47,459 nt of DNA from Streptomyces huasconensis (GCA_004010275.1 RBWT01000043.1:1-47459), one strand, 5' to 3'. Numbered from the stretch's first letter, positions 1 through 9,985 are shown. The notes: generated by a model not told the origin, from the sequence alone. Made by a program: numbers and translations.

Positions 1-1338
1 GGGTGGGCCGCGGGCCCCGATCCGCTGCTGCCGCGGTGCCCGTGCTGCTCGGGCTCGCCGCGGTCGCCGTGCTGGTGCGGTGCTACCCCTGGCCGGTGCG
101 GCTCGCGGCGCGGTGGGCGGGCCGGGGGAGAGGCGTCGTGGGGCTCGTCGCGCTGGCCCGTGCGGCGAAGGAGGCCCCCGCGCGCGGGCTCGCGCTGCTC
201 GTCCTCGTGGTGACGGCTCGCCGGAGCCGTCTTCGGTGGCCTCGTCTCCGGGACGCTGGCGGAGGGGCGCAGGTCGGCGGCGGCCTGGCAGGTGGGCGCC
301 GACGCCTCCTTCCTGGGGGCGGGCCGGGACCCCGACATGGCGGCGCGGCTGCTCGCGCGCGTGGCGTGCGAGAGACGGTGGCGGTACGGCAGCTGCGGGT
401 CGACCCGGTGAGCGGCACGGACGGGGGCAGGTACGGGATCTCCAGCCTGATCGGGGTGGACGCGGGACAGCTGCGGGCGGCGAACGGGAGTTCGGCCGTG
501 CGCGGGCGCTGCGTCAAGCCGGGCTGACCGGCGGCGGTGGGGGCAGGGAGATCAGAGTGCTCGCCTCCGATGGCCGCGCGGGGGATCTGCTCACCTTCAC
601 GCGCCATGGCAAGGAGACGCGGCTGCGCGTCGTCGGGCCGCTCCCCGAGGCCGTGGAGCGCGACCCCGCGCTCGGTCCCGTCCGCGGCGCCACCGAGGCA
701 CGGCAGCACTTGCTGCTCACCGACAACAAAGACCTCACGGCCTTCGCCGCCTCGGAGTTCGAGGAGTCCGCGCTCCTGCTGTACGGCGAGCGCCTGGACG
801 CCCGAGCACTGCGCTCCCTCGTGCCGCGCGCCGCTCCCGCGGCCGCCACCGGCGAACTCCGCATCCGTACCGAGGAACAGGCCGAGGCCGACGGCGACGG
901 ACTGATCGCCGCAGTGGAGAGCGCGCACACCGCCTGCACCGCCCTCGCCGTGCTCCTCGCGCTGCTCGCCCTCGTCCTCGACCTGCTGCTGTCCGCTCCC
1001 GCGCGCGGGCGTACCGCCGCCCATCTGCGCACCCTCGGCCTCGGCGGGCGCGCCACGTCCGCGCTGCACCTGCTGCAACTGCTGCCCATGGTGCTCGCGG
1101 CCTCGCGGGCGGCGTCGCGCTCGGCCTCGCCCTGCCGGCGCTGCTCGGGCCCGCCCTCGACCTGCACGCGTTCACCGGCGGGCCGACCGCGCCCGGCCGG
1201 CACGTCGACGACCTGTTCACCGCGGCCCTGGCGGCGGGGCTCTGCGTCCTGGTCGCCGTGGCGGTGGCGGTGGAGACCTGGCTCGGGCGGCGCCGGGGGC
1301 TCGGGGCGGTCCTGCGACTGGGGAGAACCGATGACTGA
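1..1338 (+). CDS. FtsX-like ABC transporter permease, 5'-truncated and frameshifted
   Basis: Middle and C-terminal part of a MacB/FtsX-type permease; the 5' end lies outside the window. Hydrophobic segments occur near 40-80, 180-215, 935-985 and 1110-1290, flanking a soluble extracytoplasmic part (about 540-900). No single frame spans it: the reading must switch near 225, 360, 500 and 1100. After the last switch the reading includes GLALPALLGPALDLHAF and ends at TGA 1336-1338, which overlaps the ATPase start at 1331, so the two are translationally coupled. Such permeases work with a cytoplasmic ATPase to move lipids, peptides or drugs; the substrate here is unknown. I favour assembly indels over true decay because the joined protein is coherent, but a real pseudogene cannot be excluded. 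Confidence 0.7.
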
Positions 1339-2286
1339 CGCGTCCCGCCGTACCGCCGTGCCCGACCTCTCCGCCCTGGAGGCGCGGGCCCGTACCGCGC
1401 ACCTCCCGGCCGGCGACGAGGGTCTCGTCGTCTGCGACAACCTCGTCCGCGTCCACCGCACCGAGGAGGTCGAGGTGCAGGCGCTCCAGGGCCTTGACCT
1501 GGTGGTGGCCGAGGGCGAGTGTGTGGCTCTGGTCGGCGCCTCCGGATCGGGCAAGTCCACGCTTCTGTCGATCCTGTCGGGGCTCGATCTGCCCACCGCA
1601 GGCCGGGCGAGGGTCGCGGGCCACGACCTGCTCGCCATGGGGCGCCGTGAGCGCCTCGGCTACCGCAGGCACACCGTCGGCTTCGTCTGGCAGCAGACCG
1701 GGCGCAACCTCCTGCCCTATCTGACCGCGCTGGAGAACGTGGCGCTGCCGATGAAGTACGCGCGCGTGCCGCGTCGTGCACGCGGTGCGAGGGCCGCCGA
1801 ACTGCTCGCCGTGCTCGGCGTCGCGCACTGCCGCGACCGGCTTCCCGCCGCCCTCTCCGGCGGGGAGCAGCAGCGTGTCGCCGTCGCGGTCGCCACCGCC
1901 AACTCCCCGCGCGTCCTGCTGGCCGACGAGCCCACGGGCGAACTGGACACGGCCAGTGGCGAGGCCGTCTTCGCGGCCCTGCGCCGCGCCAACGAGGAGC
2001 TGGGCGCGACCGTCCTGGTCGTCACCCACGACCCGCTCGTCTCCGAGCAGGTCCGCCGCACCGTCCGCATCCGCGACGGACGTACGTCGACGGAGACGCT
2101 CCGCGAACAGGGCGGCGCCGGCGAGGAGTTCACGGTCCTGGACCGGGCCGGGCGGTTGCAGCTGCCGGGCGAGTACGTGGAGCGGTACGGGTTGCGCGGC
2201 CGGGTCGGCTCACGGCCGAGCCGGACCATGTGGGCGTATGGCCGGACGGGCCGGACGGGACGGGCGCGGAGGGCGGCGGTGGGTGA
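1331..2286 (+). CDS. ABC transporter ATP-binding protein (LolD/MacB type)
   Basis: ATPase partner of the upstream permease; ATG 1331 overlaps the permease stop and is preceded by a GGGGAGA ribosome site. It shows Walker A GASGSGKST, a Q-loop region (VWQQTGRNLLPYL), the signature LSGGEQQRVAVAV, Walker B VLLADEPTGELD and an H-loop VVTHD. The order and spacing are those of the FtsX-linked ATPases that power lipoprotein or drug export from the cytoplasmic face. A C-terminal tail beyond the core contains EYVERYGL. The frame breaks near 2205; shifting by one base gives the tail RLTAEPDHVGVWPDG and a stop at 2284-2286, instead of an Arg/Gly-rich run to 2326. Substrate unknown. Confidence 0.85.
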
Positions 2287-2373
2287 TCGCGGGCGCCCTG
2301 CCCTTGTCCGGGCCGAGGCCGGGTGACGATACTGACGCCCAGTTCGAACAAGGGTCCACAAGGGGAGCGTTCT

Positions 2374-3052
<679 letters not shown>

Positions 3053-3168
3053 CCGGTACCGCGCGCGCATCGGGGTGTATCCACCCGGGCGCATCAGGGT
3101 TGTGTCAAGGACGGTCGCCCCGCGCCCCCTCGCCCGTAATGCCGGATTTGCTGGCCGTAAGGTCGAAC

Positions 3169-3199
3169 CTGCGTACGCAGTGAGACGCTGCGTACACAG
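3169..3199 (+). promoter_or_regulatory. tandem palindromic sites upstream of kdpDE
   Basis: Two 12-bp copies, CTGCGTACGCAG (3169-3180, a perfect palindrome) and CTGCGTACACAG (3188-3199), lie 19 bp apart and end 24 bp before the kdpD start. Paired half-turn-spaced palindromes just ahead of a two-component operon look like an operator. The binding protein is not known from the sequence; autoregulation by KdpE is one possibility. Confidence 0.45.
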
Positions 3200-3223
3200 T
3201 TGTTCGAGGAAGACAATGAGGCC

Positions 3224-5777
3224 ATGGCACGCGGCAAGCTTCGGATCTATCTGGGCGCGGCACCCGGCGTCGGCAAGACGTACGCGATGCTCTCCGAGGC
3301 CCACCGGCGCGTCGAGCGCGGCACCGACTGCGTGGTCGGCTTCGTGGAGCACCACGACCGGCCGCGCACCGAGGTGATGCTGCACGGCCTCGAACAGGTG
3401 CCCCGCAAGGACCTGGAGTACCGCGGCACCGCCTTCACCGAGATGGACGTCGACGCCGTCCTGGAGCGCGCCCCCGCCGTCGCCCTCGTCGACGAACTCG
3501 CCCACACCAACGTCCCCGGCTCCCGCAACGCCAAGCGCTGGCAGGACGTCGAGGAGCTCCTCGCGGCGGGCATCGACGTCGTCTCCACGGTCAACATCCA
3601 GCACCTGGAGTCCCTCGGCGACGTCGTCGAGTCCATCACCGGCGTGCGTCAGCGCGAGACCGTCCCGGACGAGGTGGTGCGCCGCGCCGACCAGATCGAA
3701 CTGGTCGATATGTCGCCTCAGGCGCTACGCCGCCGCATGGCCCACGGCAACATCTACAAGCCCGACCGCATCGACGCCTCCCTCTCCAACTACTTCCGCC
3801 CCGGCAACCTCACCGCCCTGCGCGAACTCGCCCTCCTGTGGGTCGCCGACCGCGTCGACGAGTACCTCCAGCAGTACCGGGGCGAGCACAACATCCGCTC
3901 CACCTGGCAGGCCCGCGAACGCATCGTCGTCGGCCTCACCGGCGGACCCGAGGGCCGTACGCTCATCAGGCGCGCCTCCCGCATGGCCGCCAAGGGCTCC
4001 GGCAGCGAGATCCTCGCCGTCTACATCGCCCGCAGCGACGGCCTGACCGCCGCGTCCCCCAAGGAACTCGCCGTCCAGCGCACCCTGGTCGAAGACCTCG
4101 GCGGCACCTTCCACCACGTCATCGGCGACGACATACCGGCCGCCCTCCTCGACTTCGCCCGCGGCGTCAACGCCACCCAGATCGTCCTCGGCTCCTCCCG
4201 CCGCAAGACGTGGCAGTACATCTTCGGGCCCGGCGTCGGCGCGACCGTCGCCCGCGAGTCGGGTCCGACCTGGACGTGCACATCGTCACCCACGGCGAGG
4301 TCGCCAAGGGCCGCGGCCTGCCCGTCGCCCGCGGGGCGCGCCTCGGCCGCTCCCGGATCATCTGGGGCTGGCTGGTGGGCGTCGGGGGGCCCGCGCTCCT
4401 GACGCTGCTGCTCACCCACGTCGACGCCGACCTCGGCCTCGCCAACGACATGCTGCTGTTCCTGACGCTGACGGTGGCCGCCGCACTCCTCGGCGGCCTC
4501 CTGCCGGCCCTGGCGTCGGCGGCCGTCGGCTCACTGCTCCTGAACTACTACTTCACGCCGCCGCTGCACCTGTGGACGGTCTCCAACAACAAGAACATCG
4601 TCGCCATAGCCGTCTTCGTGGGCGTCGCCGTATCCGTCGCCTCCGTGGTGGACCTCGCCGCCCGGCGCACCCACCAGGCCGCCCGGCTGCGCGCCGAGTC
4701 GGAGATACTGTCCTTCCTCGCCGGCAGCGTCCTGCGCGGCGAGACCAGCCTGGACGCCCTCCTGGAGCGGGTCCGCGAGACCTTCGCCATGGAGTCCGTG
4801 GCGCTCCTGGAGCGGGCGGGCGACACCGAGCCCTGGACCTGCGCGGGCAGCGTCGGCGACGGCCGCGCGCCGAAGCGCCCGGAGGACGCCGACGTCGGAG
4901 ATGCCGGTCGGCGACCACATGGCGCTCGCCCTGTCCGGCCGCGTCCTGCCCGCCGCCGACCGCCGGGTCCTCGCCGCGTTCGCCGCGCAGGCCGCCTCGT
5001 CCTGGACCGCCAGCGCCTGCAGTCCGAGGCCGACCAGGCCCGCACCCTCGCCGAGGGCAACCGCATCCACACCGCGCTGCTCGCCGCCGTCAGCCATGAC
5101 CTGCGTACGCCACTGGCGGGCATCAAGGCGGCCGTGTCCTCGCTGCGGTCCGACGACGTCGACTGGTCCGAGGAGGACGAGGCCGAGCTGCTCGCGGGCA
5201 TCGAGGACGGCGCCGACCGCCTCGAACACCTGGTCGGCAACCTCCTCGACATGTCCCGGCTCCAGACCGGCACCGTCACCCCGCTGATCCGCGAGATCGA
5301 CCTCGACGAGGTCGTCCCCATGGCACTCGGCGGCGTCCCCGACGGCAGCGCGGAACTGGACATCCCCGAGACGCTGCCGATGGTCGCCGTCGACAAGGGC
5401 CTGCTGGAACGGGCGGTCGCCAACATCGTCGAGAACGCCGTGAAGTACGCCCCCGAGGGCAAGCCCGTCAAGGTCTCGGCCAGCGCACTGGGCGAGCGCG
5501 TCGAGCTGCGTGTCGTGGACCGCGGGCCCGGCGTCCCCGATACCGCCAAGGACCGCATCTTCGCGCCCTTCCAGCGCTACGGTGACGCTCCGCGCGGCGC
5601 GGGCGTGGGCCTCGGCCTCACCGTCGCCCGCGGCTTCGTCGAGGCCATGGGCGGCACCCTGGCCGCCGAGGACACCCCCGGCGGCGGCCTGACCATGGTG
5701 CTCACCCTGCGGGCGGTGGCCGGGCGGCCGCCGGACCGCCCCGAACTGCCGACGTTCCCGCCCAGGTCACGCGGTGA
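3224..5777 (+). CDS. kdpD: KdpD potassium-sensing histidine kinase (frameshifted)
   Basis: Membrane sensor kinase of the KdpDE system, responding to potassium limitation or turgor. The N-terminal KdpD domain starts RGKLRIYLGAAPGVGKTYAM with the Walker A-like GVGKT, followed by LVDELAHTNVPGSRN; a USP-like domain follows, then four tightly spaced membrane segments (about 4360-4660), a GAF-like region, and HisKA/HATPase domains with the phospho-acceptor AAVSHDLRTPLAGI, the N box NIVENAVKYAP and G boxes DRGPGVPD and GVGLGLTVARG. The frame breaks near 4260, and a compensating pair lies at about 4895 and 5000. In the present reading no stop separates it from kdpE; one missing C near 5763 would restore a TGA at 5775-5777. 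ATG 3224 fits the family's N terminus. No kdpFABC genes are present here. Confidence 0.93.
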
Positions 5778-5820
5778 CACACCAGTGACCCCGAACCACA
5801 AACCAGAAAGGCAGGCCGGC

Positions 5821-6503
5821 ATGACCCGGGTGCTCGTGGTCGACGACGAGCCGCAGATCGTACGCGCCCTCGTGATCAACCTGAAGGCGCGCAAGTACGA
5901 GGTGGACGCGGCATCCGACGGCGCCACGGCGCTCCAGCTGGCCGCTGCCCGCCACCCCGACGTCATCGTGCTCGACCTCGGACTGCCCGACATGGACGGC
6001 GTCGAGGTCATCAGGGGCCTGCGCGGCTGGACCCGCGTCCCGATCCTGGTGCTGTCCGCCCGGCACAGCTCCGACGAGAAGGTCGAGGCCCTCGACGCGG
6101 GCGCCGACGACTACGTCACCAAACCCTTCGGCATGGACGAACTCCTGGCCCGCCTGCGCGCCGCCGTCCGCCGGGCCGAACCCACCGGCGCGGGCGAGGA
6201 CGACATCATGGTCGACACCGAGGACTTCACCGTCGACCTGGCCGCCAAGAAGGTCAACCGCGACGGCCGCGACGTACGCCTGACGCCGACCGAGTGGCAT
6301 CTCCTGGAGGTCCTGGTGCGCAACACCGGCCGCCTGGTCAGCCAGAAGCAGCTGCTCCAGGAGGTCTGGGGCCCTCCTACGGCACCGAGACCAACTACCT
6401 GCGGGTCTACATGGCGCAGCTGCGCCGCAAGCTGGAGGCGGACCCGGCCCATCCGCGGCACTTCATCACGGAGCCGGGGATGGGCTACCGCTTCGAGCGC
6501 TGA
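5821..6503 (+). CDS. kdpE: KdpE response regulator (OmpR/PhoB family)
   Basis: Cytoplasmic partner of KdpD. The receiver domain begins MTRVLVVDDEPQIVRAL, with phospho-acceptor VIVLDLGLPDMDG and the conserved VTKPF lysine. The C-terminal winged helix contains RLTPTEWHLLEVLVRNTGRLV and, after a one-base correction near 6371, GTETNYLRVYMAQLRRKLE and GYRFER before TGA 6501-6503. The present sequence lacks one base within VWGPSYG, which throws the last 45 residues out of frame. The gene follows kdpD with the start at 5821 and a GAAAGG ribosome site. Known KdpE proteins activate kdpFABC; that operon is not in this window, so the pair is orphan locally. Confidence 0.93.
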
Positions 6504-6569
6504 ACCCCTGCGTGAGCGGGCATGCGGACAGGTGAGCGCACCCCTGGCTCCGGTGTCGGCACCCCCCGG

Positions 6570-6575
6570 TACGCT
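6570..6575 (+). promoter_or_regulatory. possible -10 element for leaderless OB-fold gene
   Basis: TACGCT lies 6 bp before the ATG at 6582, and there is no recognisable ribosome site between. That arrangement is common for leaderless actinobacterial mRNAs. No good -35 is seen, so this is tentative. Confidence 0.3.
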
Positions 6576-6581
6576 TCTTGT

Positions 6582-6980
6582 ATGAGTGCTGTTCCTGGTT
6601 CCGAAAAGCCGGCAGGCCGTTTCCGGCGCATGCTCGACCGGCTGTCCTCCTCCCAGGAGGATCTGGAGTCGGAGGAGCTGCGTGAGGACTCCGAGACCGC
6701 GGGCTGTGTCCGCATCGGAGACTGCCAAGACCGCCAGATAGTCACCGTTACTGGTACCTTGCGCACGGTCACCCTGCGACCACGCGCCGGGGTCCCCGCG
6801 CTGGAGGCCGAGCTGTTCGACGGCTCCGCGGCGCTGGACGTGGTGTGGCTCGGCAGGCGCTCCATCGTCGGGATAGAGCCGGGGCGCAAGCTGATCGCAT
6901 CGGGCCGGATCTCGATGAGCCGCGGCCGCCGGGTGCTCTTCAACCCCAAATACGAACTCAGACCGCTCGGACGGGAGTAG
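6582..6980 (+). CDS. OB-fold nucleic-acid-binding domain protein
   Basis: Small acidic-to-basic protein of 132 residues. A variable N terminus (EKPAGRFRRMLDRLSSSQ) precedes an OB-fold (about residues 42-130) with the pattern VTVTGTLRTVTLRPRAG, LEAELFDGSAALDVVWLGRR, GRKLIASGRIS and VLFNPKYEL. In Streptomyces this family sits in a conserved block with a DUF3159 membrane protein and TrkA genes, as here, but its biochemical role is not established; single-stranded nucleic-acid binding is assumed from the fold. No ribosome site precedes ATG 6582, so the message may be leaderless. The downstream gene starts 4 bp after its stop, so both are one transcription unit. Frame intact. Confidence 0.85.
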   Translation: MSAVPGSEKPAGRFRRMLDRLSSSQEDLESEELREDSETAGCVRIGDCQDRQIVTVTGTLRTVTLRPRAGVPALEAELFDGSAALDVVWLGRRSIVGIEPGRKLIASGRISMSRGRRVLFNPKYELRPLGRE

Positions 6981-6983
6981 CCG

Positions 6984-7724
6984 GTGACGTCCCTCGACAA
7001 GCCGACGGACCAGGGGAACGCGGACCAGCAAGCCGCGTCCGATTCCAGGGCCGTGACCGAGGCAGCCCTCTTCGAGGCCTTCGGCGGCGTGCGGGGCATG
7101 GTGGAGACGGTCGTTCCCGGCCTGCTCTTCGTGACCATCTTCACGGTCAACAAGGACCTGCACATGTCGGCCATCGCGGCCCTCGCGGTGTCCCTGGTGC
7201 TCGTGGTGGTCCGCCTGGTCATGAAGGACACCGTCAAGCACGCCTTCAGCGGCGTCTTCGGGGTCGCCTTCGGCGTGGTCTTCGCGATGATGACCGGCAA
7301 CGCCAAGGACTTCTACCTGCCGGGCATGCTCTACACCCTGGGCCTCGCCCTGGCCTACATCATCACGACCCTGGCGGGCGTTCCCCTGATCGGCCTCATC
7401 CTCGGCCCGGTCTTCAAGGAGAACCTCTCCTGGCGCACCCGCAACCCGGGCCGCAAGAAGGCGTACGCGAAGGCCAGCTGGGCCTGGGGTCTGATCCTGC
7501 TCGCCAAGTGCGCGATCCTCTTCCCGCTGTACTGGTGGGCGGACACCACGCAGTTCGGCTGGGTCCTGGTCGCCCTGAAGATCCCGCCCTTCCTGCTCGC
7601 CGTCTACCTCACCTGGGTCTTCCTGGCGAAGGCCCCGCCGCCGATCGACGTCTTCGCGGAGATGGAAGCGGCGGAGAAGGCGGAGGCCGCCGAGAAGGCG
7701 GAGGCGGAGCGCGGTACCCCGTAG
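6984..7724 (+). CDS. DUF3159 family membrane protein
   Basis: Integral membrane protein of 246 residues, starting at GTG 6984 just after the OB-fold gene. Hydrophobic helices: VETVVPGLLFVTIFTV, AIAALAVSLVLVVVRLVM, FSGVFGVAFGVVFAMM, MLYTLGLALAYIITTLAGV, ASWAWGLILLAKCAILF and FLLAVYLTWVFLAK. The N terminus carries the family's EAALFEAFGGVRGMVE and the C terminus is a charged repeat of AEKAEA-like units. Function is undescribed; the neighbourhood (OB-fold protein, TrkA pair, potassium genes) is the usual one in actinomycetes and hints at a role in membrane or ion homeostasis. The gene is followed 16 bp later by a strong terminator. Frame intact. Confidence 0.9.
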   Translation: MTSLDKPTDQGNADQQAASDSRAVTEAALFEAFGGVRGMVETVVPGLLFVTIFTVNKDLHMSAIAALAVSLVLVVVRLVMKDTVKHAFSGVFGVAFGVVFAMMTGNAKDFYLPGMLYTLGLALAYIITTLAGVPLIGLILGPVFKENLSWRTRNPGRKKAYAKASWAWGLILLAKCAILFPLYWWADTTQFGWVLVALKIPPFLLAVYLTWVFLAKAPPPIDVFAEMEAAEKAEAAEKAEAERGTP

Positions 7725-7739
7725 CGGATGACGTACGCG

Positions 7740-7773
7740 ATGGGGGCGCCCGGTACCTACCGGGCGCCCCCAT
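7740..7773. terminator. bidirectional intrinsic terminator
   Basis: A perfect 16-bp inverted repeat (ATGGGGGCGCCCGGTA with its complement around a CC loop) lies between the end of the DUF3159 gene (+) and the end of the TrkA gene (-). The GC-rich stem without a long T run is typical of Streptomyces and would stop transcription from both sides. Confidence 0.88.
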
Positions 7774-7792
7774 CCGCGTACTGCCGCGACGG

Positions 7793-8470
7793 TCAGCCCG
7801 CCGCACTCTCCCGGCGTACCGAGAGCAGGTCCTCCAGCTGCTCCTCACGCGCCTGTGCGGCCACGAAGAGAAGCTCGTCGCCCGCCTCCAGGGAGTCCTC
7901 CGGCGTCGGCGCGAGGACGCGCGTACCCCGGATGATCGTCACCAGCGAGGTGTCCTCGGGCCACTGCACGTCACCGACGCGCGTGCCCGCGAGGGCGGAC
8001 TCGGGCGGCAGCGTCAGCTCGACGAGGTTCGCGTCGCCGTGGCTGAAGCGGAGCAGCCGGACGAGGTCGCCGACGCTCACCGCCTCTTCGACGAGGGCGG
8101 ACATCAGGCGCGGCGTGGAGACCGCGACATCGACGCCCCAGGACTCGTTGAAGAGCCACTCGTTCTTCGGGTTGTTCACCCGGGCGACGACGCGCGGAAC
8201 GCCGTACTCCGTCTTGGCGAGCAGGGAGACGACGAGGTTGACCTTGTCGTCGCCGGTCGCGGCGATCACGACGTTGCAGCGCTGGAGCGCGGCCTCGTCC
8301 AGGGAGGTGATCTCGCAGGCGTCGGCGAGCAGCCACTCGGCCTGCGGGACGCGCTCGACGGAGATGGCCGTCGGCGCCTTGTCGACGAGAAGGACCTCGT
8401 GGCCGTTCTCCAGGAGCTCACCGGCGATGGAGCGACCCACCGCACCGGCTCCGGCAATGGCGACCCTCAT
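7793..8470 (-). CDS. TrkA family potassium uptake protein (CeoB/CeoC-like, second of pair)
   Basis: Cytoplasmic regulatory subunit of a potassium channel or transporter: an RCK_N Rossmann domain beginning MRVAIAGAGAVGRSIAGELL (GxGxxG), with VIAATGDDKVNLVVSLLAKT and VARVNNPKN, then an RCK_C domain (LTLPPESALAGTRVGDVQW) and an acidic tail. 225 residues, frame intact. Its ATG overlaps the stop of the upstream trkA-type gene (ATGA), so the two are translationally coupled and probably form a hetero-octameric gating ring, as in the mycobacterial CeoBC pair. No Trk/Ktr membrane subunit lies alongside; the KimA-like permease about 4 kb away is a possible partner. Confidence 0.92.
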   Translation of the reverse strand: MRVAIAGAGAVGRSIAGELLENGHEVLLVDKAPTAISVERVPQAEWLLADACEITSLDEAALQRCNVVIAATGDDKVNLVVSLLAKTEYGVPRVVARVNNPKNEWLFNESWGVDVAVSTPRLMSALVEEAVSVGDLVRLLRFSHGDANLVELTLPPESALAGTRVGDVQWPEDTSLVTIIRGTRVLAPTPEDSLEAGDELLFVAAQAREEQLEDLLSVRRESAAG

Positions 8471-9138
8471 CAGTGACCGCCTTCCTCGGGGCCTTCGGCG
8501 AACGCCGCTTCGACCTTGTCGACCTGATCGGTGCGCATCATCACGTGCACCAGGTCGCCCTCCTGGAGGACCGTCTGCGAGGTCGGCAGGACCGCCTCAC
8601 CCAGCCGGGTGAGGAAGGCGACGCGGACGCCGGTCTCCTCCTGGAGCCGGCTGATCTTGTGCCCGATCCAGGCCTCGGACGCGTGCACCTCGGCGAGCTG
8701 CACGCCGCCGGTGGGGTCGCGCCACAGCGGTTCGGCGCCCGAGGGGAGCAGGCGGCGCAGCATCTGGTCGGCGGTCCAGCGGACCGTGGCGACCGTGGGG
8801 ATGCCCAGGCGCTGGTAGACCTCGGCGCGGCGGGGGTCGTAGATGCGGGCCGCGACGTTCTCGATGCCGAACATCTCCCGGGCGACCCGCGCGGCGATGA
8901 TGTTCGAGTTGTCGCCGCTGCTGACGGCGGCGAAGGCGCCCGCCTCCTCGATGCCGGCCTCGCGCAGGGTGTCCTGGTCGAAGCCGACGCCCGTGACGCG
9001 GCGGCCGCCGAACCCGGAGCCCAGGCGGCGGAAGGCCGTGGGGTCCTGGTCGACCACGGCGACCGTGTGCCCCTGTTGTTCCAGGGTCTGCGCGAGAGCG
9101 GAACCGACTCTCCCGCAGCCCATGATGACGATGTGCAC
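8470..9138 (-). CDS. TrkA family potassium uptake protein (first of pair)
   Basis: RCK protein of 222 residues, first gene of a leftward pair. It starts MHIVIMGCGRVGSALAQTLE with a nucleotide-binding GxGxxG, followed by an acidic strand end (VAVVDQD), VSSGDNSNIIAARVAREMF and VAARIYDPRRAEVYQRLG, then an RCK_C domain (EEGDLVHVMMRTD-like region near the C terminus, actual text LQEGDLVHVMMRTDQ). Such proteins bind NAD(H) or ATP and sometimes c-di-AMP, and gate potassium transport at the inner membrane face. A 130-bp AT-richer stretch upstream (9139-9271) would hold the promoter. Frame intact. Confidence 0.92.
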   Translation of the reverse strand: MHIVIMGCGRVGSALAQTLEQQGHTVAVVDQDPTAFRRLGSGFGGRRVTGVGFDQDTLREAGIEEAGAFAAVSSGDNSNIIAARVAREMFGIENVAARIYDPRRAEVYQRLGIPTVATVRWTADQMLRRLLPSGAEPLWRDPTGGVQLAEVHASEAWIGHKISRLQEETGVRVAFLTRLGEAVLPTSQTVLQEGDLVHVMMRTDQVDKVEAAFAEGPEEGGH

Positions 9139-9271
9139 GACCGTCCTTCCGGCTGTGTCAATACTCTGTGCTCAGGCTGAACGGTAAAAGCGTCTCAGAC
9201 CGGAGCCCAAGCTACACACGCGCGGTCCGCGCAGGGCACCCCCGTGCCTGCCGGACGGATGGCCCGCGGGC

Positions 9272-9511
9272 TCAGTCCACGCTGCGCAGCAGGCCCTCGA
9301 CGGTCTGCAGCCGGTGGCCCAGCTCCATGAGCTGGAGGCGGGTCGCCTCCTGCTCCGACCTGGCGCGTTCGACGGCCTCGCGGTACTCCTGCATGGCCTG
9401 CGCGTACTGCCGGTCGCGCTCGCGGTTGCGCTGCGACTGGAAGTAGGCGACGGCGACGACCGCGCCGGCGAGTATCAGGAAAAATGCGACCGGGATGATC
9501 ACGTCGTCCAC
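9272..9511 (-). CDS. small membrane-anchored coiled-coil protein
   Basis: A 79-residue protein starting at GTG 9511, overlapping the stop codon (TAG) of the ArsR gene. It has one N-terminal membrane helix (DVIIPVAFFLILAGAVVAVA) followed by a highly charged helical stretch rich in Arg, Glu and Gln (QRNRERDRQYAQ, EYREAVERARSEQEATR, GHRLQTVEGLL) with heptad-like spacing, so a single-pass protein with a cytoplasmic coiled coil is likely. Function unknown. Translational coupling to the ArsR regulator suggests they are co-regulated with, or linked to, the divergent MMPL transporter. It belongs to no family I can name. Confidence 0.7.
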   Translation of the reverse strand: MDDVIIPVAFFLILAGAVVAVAYFQSQRNRERDRQYAQAMQEYREAVERARSEQEATRLQLMELGHRLQTVEGLLRSVD

Positions 9512-9843
9512 TAGGGCGTCCCTCTGTCCGATTGCTGTCCGTCGTCGTCCGCCCGGCCCTGCCGGACGGCCGCGGAGATCGTATCCACGTTCAACCGCAC
9601 GTCGAACGGCGCCAGTTCGAAGTACTTGAGCGCCTTGCCGTCGTCGGAGAGTTCCAGGCGGCCGACGACGAGACCCGCCTTCTCCATGCGTTCGAGGTGC
9701 ATGTAGAGCAGGGGGCGGGACACCCCGAGGCGCCGGGCCAGTTCGCTGACGTACAGCTGGCCGGAGGCGAGTTCGCTGATGATCCGGATGCGCTGGGCGT
9801 GGCCCACGGCCGCGAGGAAGGCCAGTAGCTCCTCGCTGTCCAT
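9511..9843 (-). CDS. ArsR-family winged-helix transcriptional regulator
   Basis: A 110-residue DNA-binding protein. The helix-turn-helix reads GHAQRIRIISELASGQLYVS then ELARRLGVSRPLLYMHLERM and EKAGLVVGRLE, the usual ArsR/DUF2087-like winged fold; the C-terminal tail (KYFELAPFDVRLNVDTI) resembles those of actinobacterial regulators that pair with MMPL transporters. No cysteine pair for metal sensing is seen. It is divergent from the MMPL gene, and the 27-bp repeat at 9871-9897 and 9959-9985 between the two genes is the obvious operator candidate. The downstream small membrane protein overlaps its stop. Frame intact. Confidence 0.88.
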   Translation of the reverse strand: MDSEELLAFLAAVGHAQRIRIISELASGQLYVSELARRLGVSRPLLYMHLERMEKAGLVVGRLELSDDGKALKYFELAPFDVRLNVDTISAAVRQGRADDDGQQSDRGTP

Positions 9844-9870
9844 GGCCCACCTTCGCGCTGGTCCCGATAC

Positions 9871-9897
9871 CTGTCAGCCAAGGCTTACGCATGACGG
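9871..9897. promoter_or_regulatory. operator-like repeat, copy 1 (ArsR/MMPL divergent region)
   Basis: A 27-bp element with outer arms CTGTCAG and TGACGG around an internal CTTACGC. It matches the copy at 9959-9985 at most positions, including both arms. It lies 28 bp upstream of the ArsR start codon. Probable repressor site for that gene. Confidence 0.5.
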
Positions 9898-9958
9898 GTT
9901 CCGCTGTCAATCCGCTACTCCGCGGTCTCACATAACAGTTGACGGCTCATTCCTTCAC

Positions 9959-9985
9959 CTGTCAGTCTCCACTTACACATGACAG
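9959..9985. promoter_or_regulatory. operator-like repeat, copy 2 (ArsR/MMPL divergent region)
   Basis: Second 27-bp copy, with outer arms CTGTCAG and TGACAG around CTTACAC; the arms form an inverted repeat. It sits about 100 bp before the preferred MMPL start and would overlap the alternative ATG at 9979, which argues against that start. Confidence 0.5.

Noticed and set aside
83..1078. Long leftward open frames opposite the permease and throughout the window
   Set aside because: They mirror real genes on the other strand, have no family signatures and arise from extreme third-position GC.
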